Source: Betaproteobacteria bacterium UBA1934 | GTDB lineage: Bacteria; Pseudomonadota; Gammaproteobacteria; Burkholderiales; Rhodocyclaceae | Assembly: GCA_002337055.1 (NCBI GenBank) | Contig: DDFG01000004.1 | Location: 624,382 to 688,381 of the forward strand | Direction: 5' to 3' | DNA: 64,000 bases | In this document: positions 32,917 through 41,722 of the stretch, in pieces | How the letters are laid out: every line of letters starts with the position of its first letter | Numbering within the stretch: the stretch's first letter is position 1 | Made by a program: the position numbers and the translations under genes | Notes under the pieces: model-generated | What the model was told of the DNA's origin: nothing | Seen by the model: only the letters and a program-made list of their open reading frames with translations | Databases searched by the model: none

Positions 32917-33656
32917 GCGCGACCGCCCTGATCGGCGGCAGCCTGGGCGGCACGGAAATCGAGGGTACCGTCATACACCGCCCGACCGGCAATGGCGCCA
33001 ACAATCCCCTCGCTTTCGACCGCGCACAGGGACTTGACATCCTCGACGCTGGCCAGGCCGCCCGAGGCGATCACCGGAATCGTCAGCGCCTGCGCCAGGC
33101 GCACCGTGGCCTCGATATTGACGCCGGACAGCATGCCGTCGCGCCCGATATCGGTATAGACAATCGCTTCGACACCGTAATCCTCGTATTTTTTGGCCAG
33201 ATCGACGACGTCATGGCCGGTAAGTTTCGACCAGCCGTCGGTCGCCACCTTGCCATCCTTCGCGTCGAGCCCGACGATGATCTGGCCGGGAAAGGCGCCG
33301 CAGGCATCGTGCAGAAAGCCGGGATTCTTGACGGCCGCCGTGCCGATGATGACATAGCTTAGTCCGCCGTCGAGACAGCGCTCGATGGTATCGAGGTCGC
33401 GGATGCCGCCGCCGAGTTGTACCGGAATGTCGTCGCCGACTTCACGCAGGATCGCCTTGATAGCAGCCTCATTCTTGGGTTTGCCGGCAAATGCGCCGTT
33501 CAGGTCGACGAGATGAAGACGGCGCGCGCCCTGTTCGAGCCAGTGTCGCGCCATGTCGGCCGGGCTGTCGGAAAAGACGGTGGCCTGTTCCATCAGGCCT
33601 TGCTTGAGGCGGACGCACTGGCCGTCCTTGAGGTCAATGGCGGGAATAATCAGCAT
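32913..33656 (-). CDS. hisA: Phosphoribosylformimino-AICAR ribotide isomerase HisA
   Basis: The 247-residue barrel enzyme begins MLIIPAIDLKDGQCVRLKQG with the catalytic Asp, has QLGGGIRDLDTIE and the second catalytic Asp in YTDIGRDGMLSGVN. It performs the Amadori rearrangement before HisHF. It lies 42 bases after hisH, the largest gap within this part of the operon, and overlaps hisF by four bases. Confidence 0.98.
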   Translation of the reverse strand: MLIIPAIDLKDGQCVRLKQGLMEQATVFSDSPADMARHWLEQGARRLHLVDLNGAFAGKPKNEAAIKAILREVGDDIPVQLGGGIRDLDTIERCLDGGLSYVIIGTAAVKNPGFLHDACGAFPGQIIVGLDAKDGKVATDGWSKLTGHDVVDLAKKYEDYGVEAIVYTDIGRDGMLSGVNIEATVRLAQALTIPVIASGGLASVEDVKSLCAVESEGIVGAIAGRAVYDGTLDFRAAQAAADQGGRA

Positions 33657-33698
33657 GGGATGTCGGGGAGGGGGTAGGTTCTTCGCAATACTGCGCTC

Positions 33699-34327
<629 letters not shown>

Positions 34328-34331
<4 letters not shown>

Positions 34332-34945
34332 AGCGTCCCCTTGGTCGAAGGCATGGCGCCGGCCATGCGCGGATCGGGCGAGGCGGCCATCCGCAGGGCA
34401 CGCCCGAAGGCCTTGAAAATGGTCTCGGCCTGATGATGGGCATTCTGTCCGCGCAGGTTGTCGACATGCAGCGTGATGCCGGCGTGATTGACCAGGCCCT
34501 GGAAAAACTCGCGCACCAGATCGACATCAAACTGGCCGATCCAGGCACGGGTGAAAACGCAGTTGAATTCCAGCCCCGGCCGGCCCGAGAGATCGACCAC
34601 CACGCGCGACATCGCTTCGTCCAGCGGCACATAGCTGTGTCCGTATCGGGTCAGCCCCTTCTTGTCGCCCCAGGCGGCTGCCAGCGCCTGCCCGAGCGTG
34701 ATGCCGATGTCCTCAACCGTATGATGCGCATCGATATGCAGATCACCCTTCGCCTCGACCGCGAGATCGATCAGGCCATGCCGGGCGATCTGGTCCAGCA
34801 TGTGGTCGAGAAAAGGCACGCCGGTAGCGAACCGGCCCTGACCGCTGCCATCCAGGTCGAGACGAACGGTTACCTGCGTTTCCAGGGTGTTGCGGACGAT
34901 TTCGGCGTTTCGCATCGGGGTCGGGAACGGGGATGAAAGGGCCAT
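34328..34945 (-). CDS. hisB: Imidazoleglycerol-phosphate dehydratase HisB
   Basis: The 205-residue enzyme is the monofunctional dehydratase without the enteric HisN phosphatase domain. Manganese-binding repeats are FLDHMLDQIARHG, HIDAHHTVEDIG and ...NAHHQAETIFKAFGRAL. ATG 34945 or 34915 could be used and neither has a good ribosome binding site; MRNAEIVRNTLET at 34915 is the more family-like N terminus. It heads the minus-strand hisBHAFIE-hinT-tatABC run and is divergent from hisC. Confidence 0.96.
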
Positions 34946-34987
34946 GATACCATTTCAGGCCAATCTTCCGATTTGATGGCGAGTCAC

Positions 34988-36076
34988 ATGAGTCCTTACT
35001 GGAGCGCGGTCGTTCGCGGCCTCACCCCCTATGTTCCCGGCGAGCAGCCGAAAATCGCCCGGCTCATCAAACTCAATACCAACGAGAATCCCTATCCGCC
35101 CTCGCCGCGCGCTCTGGCCGCCATTCAGGCCGAACTGGGCGAAGACGGTGCCCGCTTGCGCCTCTACCCCGACCCCAACGGCGAGCGCCTGAAGGCGGCC
35201 ATCGCGGATCATCACGGCGTCGCGGCTGACCATGTCTTTCTCGGCAACGGTTCCGACGAAGTGCTCGCTCATGTTTTTGTGGCCCTGCTGAAACACGAGA
35301 CACCCATCCTCTTTCCCGATATCACTTACAGTTTCTACCCGGTTTACTGCGGACTCTACAGTGTCGATTTCCGGACCGTCCCGCTGAACGACGATCTGGC
35401 CATCGACCCCGACGACTATCTGCCTGCGGACGCCCCGCCACCTGGCGGCATCCTCTTCCCCAACCCCAATGCGCCAACCGGCTGCTTGCTGCCGCTAACT
35501 GCGGTTGAACGCATCGTGGCCGGCAACCCCGCTTCGGTCGTGGTTGTGGATGAGGCCTATGTCGATTTCGGCGGCCAGAGCGCGATATCCCTAGTTGATC
35601 GCTACCCCAATCTGCTGGTGGTGCAGACCTTCTCCAAAAGCCGGGCGCTGGCCGGCCTGCGCATTGGCTTCGCGGTCGGCCAACCGGCCCTGATCGAAGC
35701 GCTGGAAAGAGTCAAGAACAGCTTCAACTCCTATCCGCTGGATCGCCTCGCCCTGGCTGCCGGCGTCGCCGCCATCGAGGATCATGACCACTTCGAGTCC
35801 TCCTGCGCAGCCATCGTGGCCAGCCGAAGCGAGATAACCGAGCAGCTTGAAAAGCTCGGTTTCGACGTGCTGCCTTCTGCCGCCAATTTCATCTTTGCGC
35901 GACACCCCGCCCACGACGCCGCCTGGTTGTCGGCACAACTGCGCGAACGCGCCATTCTCGTGCGTCATTTCAAGCAGGCGCGCATCGAGCAGTTCTTGCG
36001 CATCAGCATCGGCACCGGCGCCGAATGTAGCGCGCTGGTCGCCGCCCTCGCCGACATTCTGGGAGCCGCCGCATGA
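34988..36076 (+). CDS. hisC: Histidinol-phosphate aminotransferase HisC
   Basis: The 362-residue PLP enzyme transaminates imidazole acetol phosphate. Landmarks are KLNTNENPYPPSP, GNGSDEVL, NPNAPTG, VDEAYVDF and the PLP Lys in TFSKSRALAGLRIG. ATG 34988 gives the usual MSPYW start; ATG 34976 and TTG 34973 lie upstream in frame. It is on the opposite strand to hisB with only 42 bases between the longest start of hisB and this one. It is therefore separated from both his blocks, although it usually lies between hisD and hisB in this group. Confidence 0.95.
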   Translation: MSPYWSAVVRGLTPYVPGEQPKIARLIKLNTNENPYPPSPRALAAIQAELGEDGARLRLYPDPNGERLKAAIADHHGVAADHVFLGNGSDEVLAHVFVALLKHETPILFPDITYSFYPVYCGLYSVDFRTVPLNDDLAIDPDDYLPADAPPPGGILFPNPNAPTGCLLPLTAVERIVAGNPASVVVVDEAYVDFGGQSAISLVDRYPNLLVVQTFSKSRALAGLRIGFAVGQPALIEALERVKNSFNSYPLDRLALAAGVAAIEDHDHFESSCAAIVASRSEITEQLEKLGFDVLPSAANFIFARHPAHDAAWLSAQLRERAILVRHFKQARIEQFLRISIGTGAECSALVAALADILGAAA

Positions 36077-36279
36077 AGGAAATCCGTTGGGAAAAGCCGG
36101 ACGGTTCGCCGGTCTCCTGCACCGAAAAGATCAAGGTGCTCCGGCAAAATCTCGAAGAATTGCGCCAGATCGCGCAAGACGCCTTCGAGGACGCGCTCCT
36201 GATGGAATGTCGCGAAGATCAGATTCGTGCCGTTTTCAGAGAATTGATCGACTCGCTGGAAAACCCCTACCAGACTTGA
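36073..36279 (+). CDS. Small acidic protein of unknown function coupled to hisC
   Basis: The 68-residue protein MKEIRWEKPDGSPVSCTEKI is predicted to be mostly helical and acidic, with a heptad-like LRQNLEELRQIAQDAFEDAL stretch. Its ATG overlaps the hisC stop (ATGA), so it is translated with hisC. No signal peptide or domain is recognised. The overlap and intact frame argue that it is real. Confidence 0.7.
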   Translation: MKEIRWEKPDGSPVSCTEKIKVLRQNLEELRQIAQDAFEDALLMECREDQIRAVFRELIDSLENPYQT

Positions 36280-36475
36280 TCTCGCACCCAACTCCGCTTG
36301 CAGCAGGCGCGACGTCACACAGTTGCAATCAGATTGAAATCGGCGTACAAAGGAATCGCAGGCACGAATTGCTAACCAACCGGGGAGCGACTATCGAAAG
36401 CATGAATGGACCAACCTGACCTCTATGCTGCCTGAACCCGCTGGTTCGGGAAATCGATGCACATCGCATCGCCGG

Positions 36476-36496
36476 AACGCCGCTCAATGCGGCGTT
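36476..36496. terminator. Hairpin in the convergent gap between the hisC unit and chrA
   Basis: AACGCCGC-TCAAT-GCGGCGTT is a perfect 8-base-pair stem with a 5-base loop. It lies between the end of the hisC-linked gene and the end of the convergent chromate transporter gene. No long T-run follows on either strand, so termination is possible but weak. The rest of 36280-36520 shows no gene. Confidence 0.45.
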
Positions 36497-36520
36497 TCGT
36501 CATTCTGCCCCCCATCCCGG

Positions 36521-37045
36521 TCACACGATGCCCAACCCTCCCACCAAAGCGCCGGCGGCGATCAGCCAAAGCGGATGCAAGGTGCGCAAGCCCACATTCG
36601 CAGCCGCCACGGTCAGCGCGAACACCCAGCCGCTGGCGCCCAGCAACGCCGTGCTGCCGACGAAATAGCCGGCTGAAAAAATCAAGCCGACCGCCAGCGG
36701 CGCCACGCCGATCTGCACCGCCTGTTGCCAGCGCACACCGCGAAAGCGGTCCCAGTGCCGGAAAAGCACGAACACCACGGCGCTCATCGGCCAGCACAAC
36801 CCGAGAGTGGAAGCCAGCGCACCGGTCGGCCCCGCCACTTCCCAGCCGATCAGGGTGACAACCAGTACGTTCGGACCGGGCGCCGCTTGCCCAATGGCAC
36901 ACAGATTGACGAAAGTCGCATCGCTCAGCCAGTGGTGGTGCTCGACCACAACGCGGTGCATTTCGGGAATCAGCGCGCTCACGCCGCCGAACGCCATGCA
37001 CCCGAGCAGCGTGAATTCGAGAAAGAGTTCAGCGACCGCCTGCAT
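36521..37045 (-). CDS. Chromate transporter half-protein (ChrA family, second subunit)
   Basis: The 174-residue membrane protein is a single Chromate_transp (PF02417) unit. It opens LFLEFTLLGCMAFGGVSALIPEMHR, then HHHWLSDATFVNLCAIGQAAPGPN with the conserved PGPN, followed by three or four hydrophobic helices. Two such short proteins normally act as a pair in place of one long ChrA. The gene overlaps the partner gene by 17 bases. The family exports chromate in known cases, but many homologues have other or unknown substrates. Confidence 0.88.
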   Translation of the reverse strand: MQAVAELFLEFTLLGCMAFGGVSALIPEMHRVVVEHHHWLSDATFVNLCAIGQAAPGPNVLVVTLIGWEVAGPTGALASTLGLCWPMSAVVFVLFRHWDRFRGVRWQQAVQIGVAPLAVGLIFSAGYFVGSTALLGASGWVFALTVAAANVGLRTLHPLWLIAAGALVGGLGIV

Positions 37046-37589
37046 CCTGTCCCAGGCTCCACCAGGCCAGCGTCGCGGCGACTCCCAGCAGGCCTAGCAT
37101 CACGGCCGGCATCGGCCAGCGCAAGAGCGCGATACCGATGAATACCAGCACCGCAAACGGCAACAGGCGAGGCTTCCAGCGCACTGCCGCCGCCATGCGT
37201 GCCGCCATGGCGATGAACAGTCCGGCGCCGGCTGCGGCAATGCCTCGCAAAACACCCTGTGCGGTAGGCTGCGCGCCGAAGGCATCGTAGAGTGCGGCGA
37301 GCATCAGCACGATCGCCACGGGCGCGCAGAGCAGGCCGGCGACCGCGGCGAACGACCCCCTCCAACCGGCAAAGCGAGCCCCGATCACGACCGAGAGATT
37401 GACGACATTCGGCCCTGGCAGAAATTGGCAAAGGCCTTGCAGGACATTGAATTCCTCCGCCGACAGCCAGCCGCGCTCTTCGACCAGCATGCGGCGGGCG
37501 AACGGCAACACGCCGCCGAACCCCGACAAACCCACCCGGGAAAACGCCAGAAACAGCGCACCCGGATTGATCGAAGGGGAAGGGGTCAC
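37029..37589 (-). CDS. Chromate transporter half-protein (ChrA family, first subunit)
   Basis: The 186-residue membrane protein is the matching Chromate_transp unit, with LFLAFSRVGLSGFGGVLPFARRM, then GLCQFLPGPNVVNLSVVIGAR and four hydrophobic helices. It overlaps the second subunit gene by 17 bases, so both are made together. It ends four bases upstream (in sequence order) of the ccmI stop codon, suggesting that the ChrA genes head a unit of their own on the minus strand downstream of ccmI. Confidence 0.88.
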   Translation of the reverse strand: MTPSPSINPGALFLAFSRVGLSGFGGVLPFARRMLVEERGWLSAEEFNVLQGLCQFLPGPNVVNLSVVIGARFAGWRGSFAAVAGLLCAPVAIVLMLAALYDAFGAQPTAQGVLRGIAAAGAGLFIAMAARMAAAVRWKPRLLPFAVLVFIGIALLRWPMPAVMLGLLGVAATLAWWSLGQDAGGR

Positions 37590-37593
37590 GTTG

Positions 37594-38850
37594 TCAGGGC
37601 ACTTGCTTGTCGATACTCAATTTGACGCCAATGGCGTCCGGCTTGATCGGGCCGATCTGGCCCACCCAGTCGCCCGGCGCGGGCTTGACGTCGCCGGATT
37701 TCGAGACACGCGCTTCGACCACCACCTGCCGGGCCTCGGAGAGTTTTTGACCGCTCATCATCGCGAGGCTGTCATCGAGCACGAAATCGTAGGGCAGATC
37801 GGCGACCGTCACGCGCTTGGCGGCCAGCGGCATACGGCCACCTTCCGCAGGACGGGCGAAAATGAAGACCACATCGGTGGCCGACACCTTGCCCTGCGCC
37901 GCCTTGGCCAGTTCGACCCGGCCCTTGAGCGGCGCCGGGGTGACTGACTTGTCATTCTTGGTCAATTTGGCGTCGTTGTCCGCTTTCTCGGCGACGCTAC
38001 CTTTGCCGGTCGCCTGCCCCAGATTGTGTTCCTGGCGCAACTTGGCGATGGCTTCGGCCACTCCCTTGGCATCGTCGGACTCGGGCGGCAAGGTCTTCAG
38101 CAGGCGTTCCCAATACTTGACTGCCGTGGCGAAATCTTTGCGTTCGTAAGCTGCCGTACCGGCGAGAGAGAGCGCCATGGAGTGATCCGGCTCCAGTTCC
38201 AGCGCCTTTTCGATCAGTTGCAGGGGCTTGCCTTCGAGATTGCCATTGGCGCGCACGGCAAGCAGGTCGGCATAGGTAGCCAGCAGGCCGGCATCCTCGT
38301 TGATGGCATCGCCCAGTTTGGCGAAGGCCTTTTCGGCGTCATCGAAACGGCGCATGGCTTTGTACGAACGCGCCAGCATGGCCCAGCCGCGCAGATCATC
38401 CGGGTTCTTTTCCAACCGGGCCGCCAGGGCTTCGACCATTTTGTCCATCTCGCCGGCGGTCACCTTGTGATCCAGACCGGGCTTCAGCGCGTCGGGCGTG
38501 CCCAGCCACGCGTACAGCGCGGCACTCGTGAGCGGCACCAAGATCGCCAGCGCCAGGGCGGTGCGGGTGGCGCGCGGTGTGCCCGACCGGGCTGGCACGG
38601 CTTCACCCTCATCCGCCTCGACCAGCAAACGGCGCTGCAACTCGCGTTGCGCTTCGTCAAACGCCGGCTGGGCGAGACTGCCTTCCTTGAGATCAGTCTC
38701 CAGCTCACGCAATTGCTCGCGGTAAATCGCCGCGTTCATCGCCTGCCGCGTCGTCCGGTCAGCCCGGCGCGGACGCAGCAGCGGCCACAGCAGGACAATC
38801 AGAACGATGATCAACAATACGAGGGCGGCGACAATAAAAGATGCGCTCAC
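37594..38850 (-). CDS. ccmI: Cytochrome c biogenesis protein CcmI-like (TPR)
   Basis: The protein of about 418 residues has an N-terminal membrane helix (about 3-22), a coiled cytoplasmic segment with IYREQLRELETDLKEGSL, a second membrane helix near 105-120 (LALAILVPLTSAALYAWLG) and periplasmic TPR repeats (about 130-260). An Ig-like C-terminal domain (about 310-415) contains VFIFARPAEGGRMPLAAKRV. This is the layout of CcmI/CycH, which presents apocytochrome c to the haem lyase CcmFH. No other ccm gene is in the window, which is unusual. GTG 38850 or 38862 are both possible starts. Confidence 0.88.
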   Translation of the reverse strand: MSASFIVAALVLLIIVLIVLLWPLLRPRRADRTTRQAMNAAIYREQLRELETDLKEGSLAQPAFDEAQRELQRRLLVEADEGEAVPARSGTPRATRTALALAILVPLTSAALYAWLGTPDALKPGLDHKVTAGEMDKMVEALAARLEKNPDDLRGWAMLARSYKAMRRFDDAEKAFAKLGDAINEDAGLLATYADLLAVRANGNLEGKPLQLIEKALELEPDHSMALSLAGTAAYERKDFATAVKYWERLLKTLPPESDDAKGVAEAIAKLRQEHNLGQATGKGSVAEKADNDAKLTKNDKSVTPAPLKGRVELAKAAQGKVSATDVVFIFARPAEGGRMPLAAKRVTVADLPYDFVLDDSLAMMSGQKLSEARQVVVEARVSKSGDVKPAPGDWVGQIGPIKPDAIGVKLSIDKQVP

Positions 38851-38915
38851 TTGGCAATCCACAGGATGAAAAATCGGGCGCTTACGGTAGAGGAGTTGGC
38901 GCCGATCGTCAAGCC

Positions 38916-38928
38916 AGTTGACTCAACT
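38916..38928. promoter_or_regulatory. Inverted repeat in the ccmI / lipoprotein divergent gap
   Basis: AGTTGA-C-TCAACT is a perfect 6-base inverted repeat between the divergent ccmI and lipoprotein genes. It could be an operator serving one or both. This is a pattern observation only. Confidence 0.3.
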
Positions 38929-38963
38929 CGAAATCACACAAGAACATAGTGGTTTTATCCAAA

Positions 38964-39596
38964 ATGATGCCAAACATGACCCAAATTGGAATTGCAGCCA
39001 GAATCGCTGTCGTGATCGCCATCCTCGGCGTCCTGTCTGCTTGCGGATCGCAACCGCACGTCCAGGAATCCTCTCTGCTGGCCAAGCCCGGCGCGACCGT
39101 CAATCAGTTCACTTTCGTATACAAGAACAACACGCTCGACATGTCATCGTACGGAAAACCTTCTTTCGCGCTGGGGGAAACCGGATTCTTCAATTTCGGT
39201 GTTCATTTGGTAGATCAAGCGAAGGAAGTATTCCCGCAATATGGCATTCAGGTTATTCAATCCTATCTAATTGACGTCGACAAACCCGAGACCTTTCCCA
39301 AAGCCGACGAGCAAAAGTTTGCGCCTTACATTCTCGAGGTTTACGCAGTCAGCGGGAACACATACGAAAACCGAAACGCCGTTAGCGTCAGCAACGTTTT
39401 CAAAGCGACGCTGCTTGAGGCCATTCCCGGCAGATCGGCCACGCCGATTTGGACCACAAAGATCGATACCAACACCTGGAGCGGCCGTAACGCCATTCCG
39501 AAGAACATGGAGAAAACGCTGTACGATGAAAAGTACGCTGAATCCATGCTCAAGACCTTGGCCAGCCAGATGCAAAAAGATCGCATCATCCAATGA
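38964..39596 (+). CDS. Predicted lipoprotein of unknown function
   Basis: The protein of about 210 residues has a signal peptide with a lipobox (LGVLSAC, Cys near residue 27), so it should be acylated. The residue after Cys is Gly, which favours sorting to the outer membrane. The mature part contains a segment FTFVYKNNTLDMSSYGKPSF and ends in a charged helix. I do not recognise a family. ATGs at 38964, 38967 and 38976 and a GTG at 38949 are possible starts. It is followed by a strong bidirectional terminator, so it is probably monocistronic. Confidence 0.7.
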   Translation: MMPNMTQIGIAARIAVVIAILGVLSACGSQPHVQESSLLAKPGATVNQFTFVYKNNTLDMSSYGKPSFALGETGFFNFGVHLVDQAKEVFPQYGIQVIQSYLIDVDKPETFPKADEQKFAPYILEVYAVSGNTYENRNAVSVSNVFKATLLEAIPGRSATPIWTTKIDTNTWSGRNAIPKNMEKTLYDEKYAESMLKTLASQMQKDRIIQ

Positions 39597-39651
39597 TCGC
39601 CGCCGAGCGCGCCACCCGGCCATGGGCGCGATACCAAGGGCTACAGTACTA

Positions 39652-39676
39652 AAAAGGGCGCACGCAGCGCCCTTTT
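39652..39676. terminator. Bidirectional terminator between the lipoprotein gene and hisD
   Basis: AAAAGGGCGC-ACGCA-GCGCCCTTTT is a perfect 10-base-pair stem with A and T flanks, so it works as an intrinsic terminator on both strands. It lies between two convergent genes. Confidence 0.88.
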
Positions 39677-39693
39677 ATGGATTCCAGCCAGAA

Positions 39694-40995
39694 TCAAGCA
39701 TCCAGCCGGTATTTCGCCGACTGCGCGTGCGCCGGCAAGCCCTCGCCGGTGGCAAAGGTGTGGGCGATGCGGCCCAGCGTCTTGGCGCCGGCTTTCGACA
39801 CCTTGATCAGGCTGGTACGTTTTCTGAAGTCGTCGACACCGAGCGGCGAAGAGAAACGGGCACTGCCCGAGGTCGGCAGCACGTGGTTGGGGCCGGCGCA
39901 GTAATCGCCGAGCGCTTCCGACGTATAGTGGCCGATGAAAATGGCGCCGGCGTGGTGGATTTTCTCGACCCAGGGATCGGGGTTTTCCAGCGATAGCTCC
40001 AGATGTTCCGGCGCGACGCGGTTGGCGATGACGATGGCCTCTTCCAGATCGCGCGCACCGATCAGGGCGCCGCGGTTTTCCAGCGCGGCGCGGATGATCG
40101 CCTGGCGCGGCATGGTCGGCAGCAATTTTTCGATGCTGGCCTGCACCCGGTCGATAAAGGCCTCGTCTGTGCACACCATAATGCATTGCGCCAGTTCATC
40201 GTGTTCGGCCTGCGAGAAGAGGTCCATCGCCGCCCAGTCGGGATTGCCGGAACCGTCGGCCACCACCAGAATCTCTGAAGGGCCGGCGACCATGTCGATG
40301 CCGACGCCCCCAAAGACGCGGCGCTTGGCGCAGGCGACATAAGCGTTGCCTGGGCCGACGATCTTGTCGACCTGCGGCACGTTTTCGGTGCCGTAAGCGA
40401 GCGCGGCAATGGCCTGCGCGCCGCCGATGGCGAAGACGCGGTCGACGCCAGCCAGCGCGGCCGCCGCGAGTACCAGCGCGTTCTTTTCGCCGTCCGGCGT
40501 CGGCACGACCATGATCAGTTCCTTGACGCCGGCCACCTTGGCCGGCACGGCATTCATCAGCACGGATGAGGGATAAGCCGCCTTGCCGCCGGGCACATAG
40601 AGCCCGACGCGGTCGAGCGGGGTGATCATCATGCCGAGTTCGGTACCGTCCGCCTCAGTGTATTTCCAGCCTTTTGCTTCCTGACGTTCATGGTAGGCGC
40701 GGATGCGCGCCGCGGAGATTTCGAGCGCCTCGCGGTCGGCTGCGGAGAGGCTGTTCAAGGCATCGTTCAGTATCGATTTCGGCAGCTCCAGTTCGGCCAT
40801 GGATGTCGCCGAGAGGCGGTCGAAACGGTTGGTGTATTCGAGCACCGCCGCGTCGCCACGCGATTTCACGTCTTTCAGAATGACATTGACGACATTGTCA
40901 ATACTGTCGTCCTGCGCGCCCTCGAAGGCGAGCAATTGGTCCAGCCGCTGCCTGAAGTCGGCGTCGGCGGTTTTCAGACGCTTGATGCGGATCAT
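39694..40995 (-). CDS. hisD: Histidinol dehydrogenase HisD
   Basis: The 433-residue zinc enzyme oxidises histidinol to histidine in two NAD-dependent steps. Recognisable blocks are VGLYVPGGKAAYPSSVLMN, VDKIVGPGNAYVACAKR, DMVAGPSEILVVAD, DLFSQAEHDE, and APEHLEL with the catalytic Glu-His. ATG 40995 overlaps the hisG stop by ATGA. Length is normal. It ends at a strong terminator, so the hisGD unit is separate from the other his genes. Confidence 0.97.
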   Translation of the reverse strand: MIRIKRLKTADADFRQRLDQLLAFEGAQDDSIDNVVNVILKDVKSRGDAAVLEYTNRFDRLSATSMAELELPKSILNDALNSLSAADREALEISAARIRAYHERQEAKGWKYTEADGTELGMMITPLDRVGLYVPGGKAAYPSSVLMNAVPAKVAGVKELIMVVPTPDGEKNALVLAAAALAGVDRVFAIGGAQAIAALAYGTENVPQVDKIVGPGNAYVACAKRRVFGGVGIDMVAGPSEILVVADGSGNPDWAAMDLFSQAEHDELAQCIMVCTDEAFIDRVQASIEKLLPTMPRQAIIRAALENRGALIGARDLEEAIVIANRVAPEHLELSLENPDPWVEKIHHAGAIFIGHYTSEALGDYCAGPNHVLPTSGSARFSSPLGVDDFRKRTSLIKVSKAGAKTLGRIAHTFATGEGLPAHAQSAKYRLDA

Positions 40996-41642
40996 GCTGA
41001 TTTCTCCACAGCCTCCGAAAAGGCCCTGATAATGGTTTGAATGGGTAATGGTTTGACCTTGAGCGCGGCCTGGTTGACCACCAACCGGCTGGAGATGGGC
41101 AGGATTTCCTCGACTGCCACCAGATTGTTCGCTTTCAGCGTACCGCCCGTCGACACCAGATCGACGATGGCATCGGCCAGACCGACCAGCGGTGCCAGTT
41201 CCATCGAGCCATAGAGTTTGATCAGGTCGACATGCACGCCCTTGGCGGCGAAGTGTTCGCGCGCCGTCTTGATGTACTTGGTCGCCACCTTGAGCCGGGC
41301 GCCCTGCCGGACGGCGCTGGCGTAATCGAACCCCGCCGGCACCGCGACCATCATCCGGCATTTGGCGATCTGGAGGTCAAGCGGCTGGTAGAGTCCCTCG
41401 CCGCCGTGCTCGATCAGCACGTCCTTGCCCGCCACGCCCAGATCGGCGGCGCCGTACTGCACATAGGTCGGCACATCGGTCGCACGCACGATCACCACCT
41501 TGACGTCCGGCTGGTTGGTGCCGATGATGAGTTTGCGCGAGGTTTCCGGATTTTCCTGCGGGACAATGCCGGCGGCGGCCAGCAGCGGCAGGGTTTCGTC
41601 GAAGATGCGGCCCTTGGAAAGGGCGATGGTGATGCCGTTCAC
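40992..41642 (-). CDS. hisG: ATP phosphoribosyltransferase HisG, short form
   Basis: The 216-residue protein starts from GTG 41642 with NGITIALSKGRIFDETLPLL. It lacks the C-terminal regulatory domain of long HisG, so it should need HisZ, which is not in the window. Conserved blocks are GAADLGVAGKDVL, ATKYIKTAREHF and ADAIVDLVSTGGTLKANNL for PRPP binding. It starts a two-gene unit with hisD. Confidence 0.95.
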   Translation of the reverse strand: MNGITIALSKGRIFDETLPLLAAAGIVPQENPETSRKLIIGTNQPDVKVVIVRATDVPTYVQYGAADLGVAGKDVLIEHGGEGLYQPLDLQIAKCRMMVAVPAGFDYASAVRQGARLKVATKYIKTAREHFAAKGVHVDLIKLYGSMELAPLVGLADAIVDLVSTGGTLKANNLVAVEEILPISSRLVVNQAALKVKPLPIQTIIRAFSEAVEKSA

Positions 41643-41666
41643 AAGACAGTCTCGCCTTAAAATTTG

Positions 41667-41691
41667 ATTATACTGCAACGCAACACGTTGC
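41667..41691 (-). promoter_or_regulatory. hisG promoter with an overlapping inverted repeat
   Basis: Read on the minus strand a perfect TATAAT (41672-41667) lies 25 bases before the hisG GTG. Just upstream, GCAACG-CAACA-CGTTGC (41675-41691) is a perfect 6-base inverted repeat in the -10/-35 spacer, a typical repressor position. The -35 hexamer is poor. A regulator is not identified. Confidence 0.5.
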
Positions 41692-41722
41692 CTAGCCGCG
41701 CCACCACAGGTAGAACGACAAC

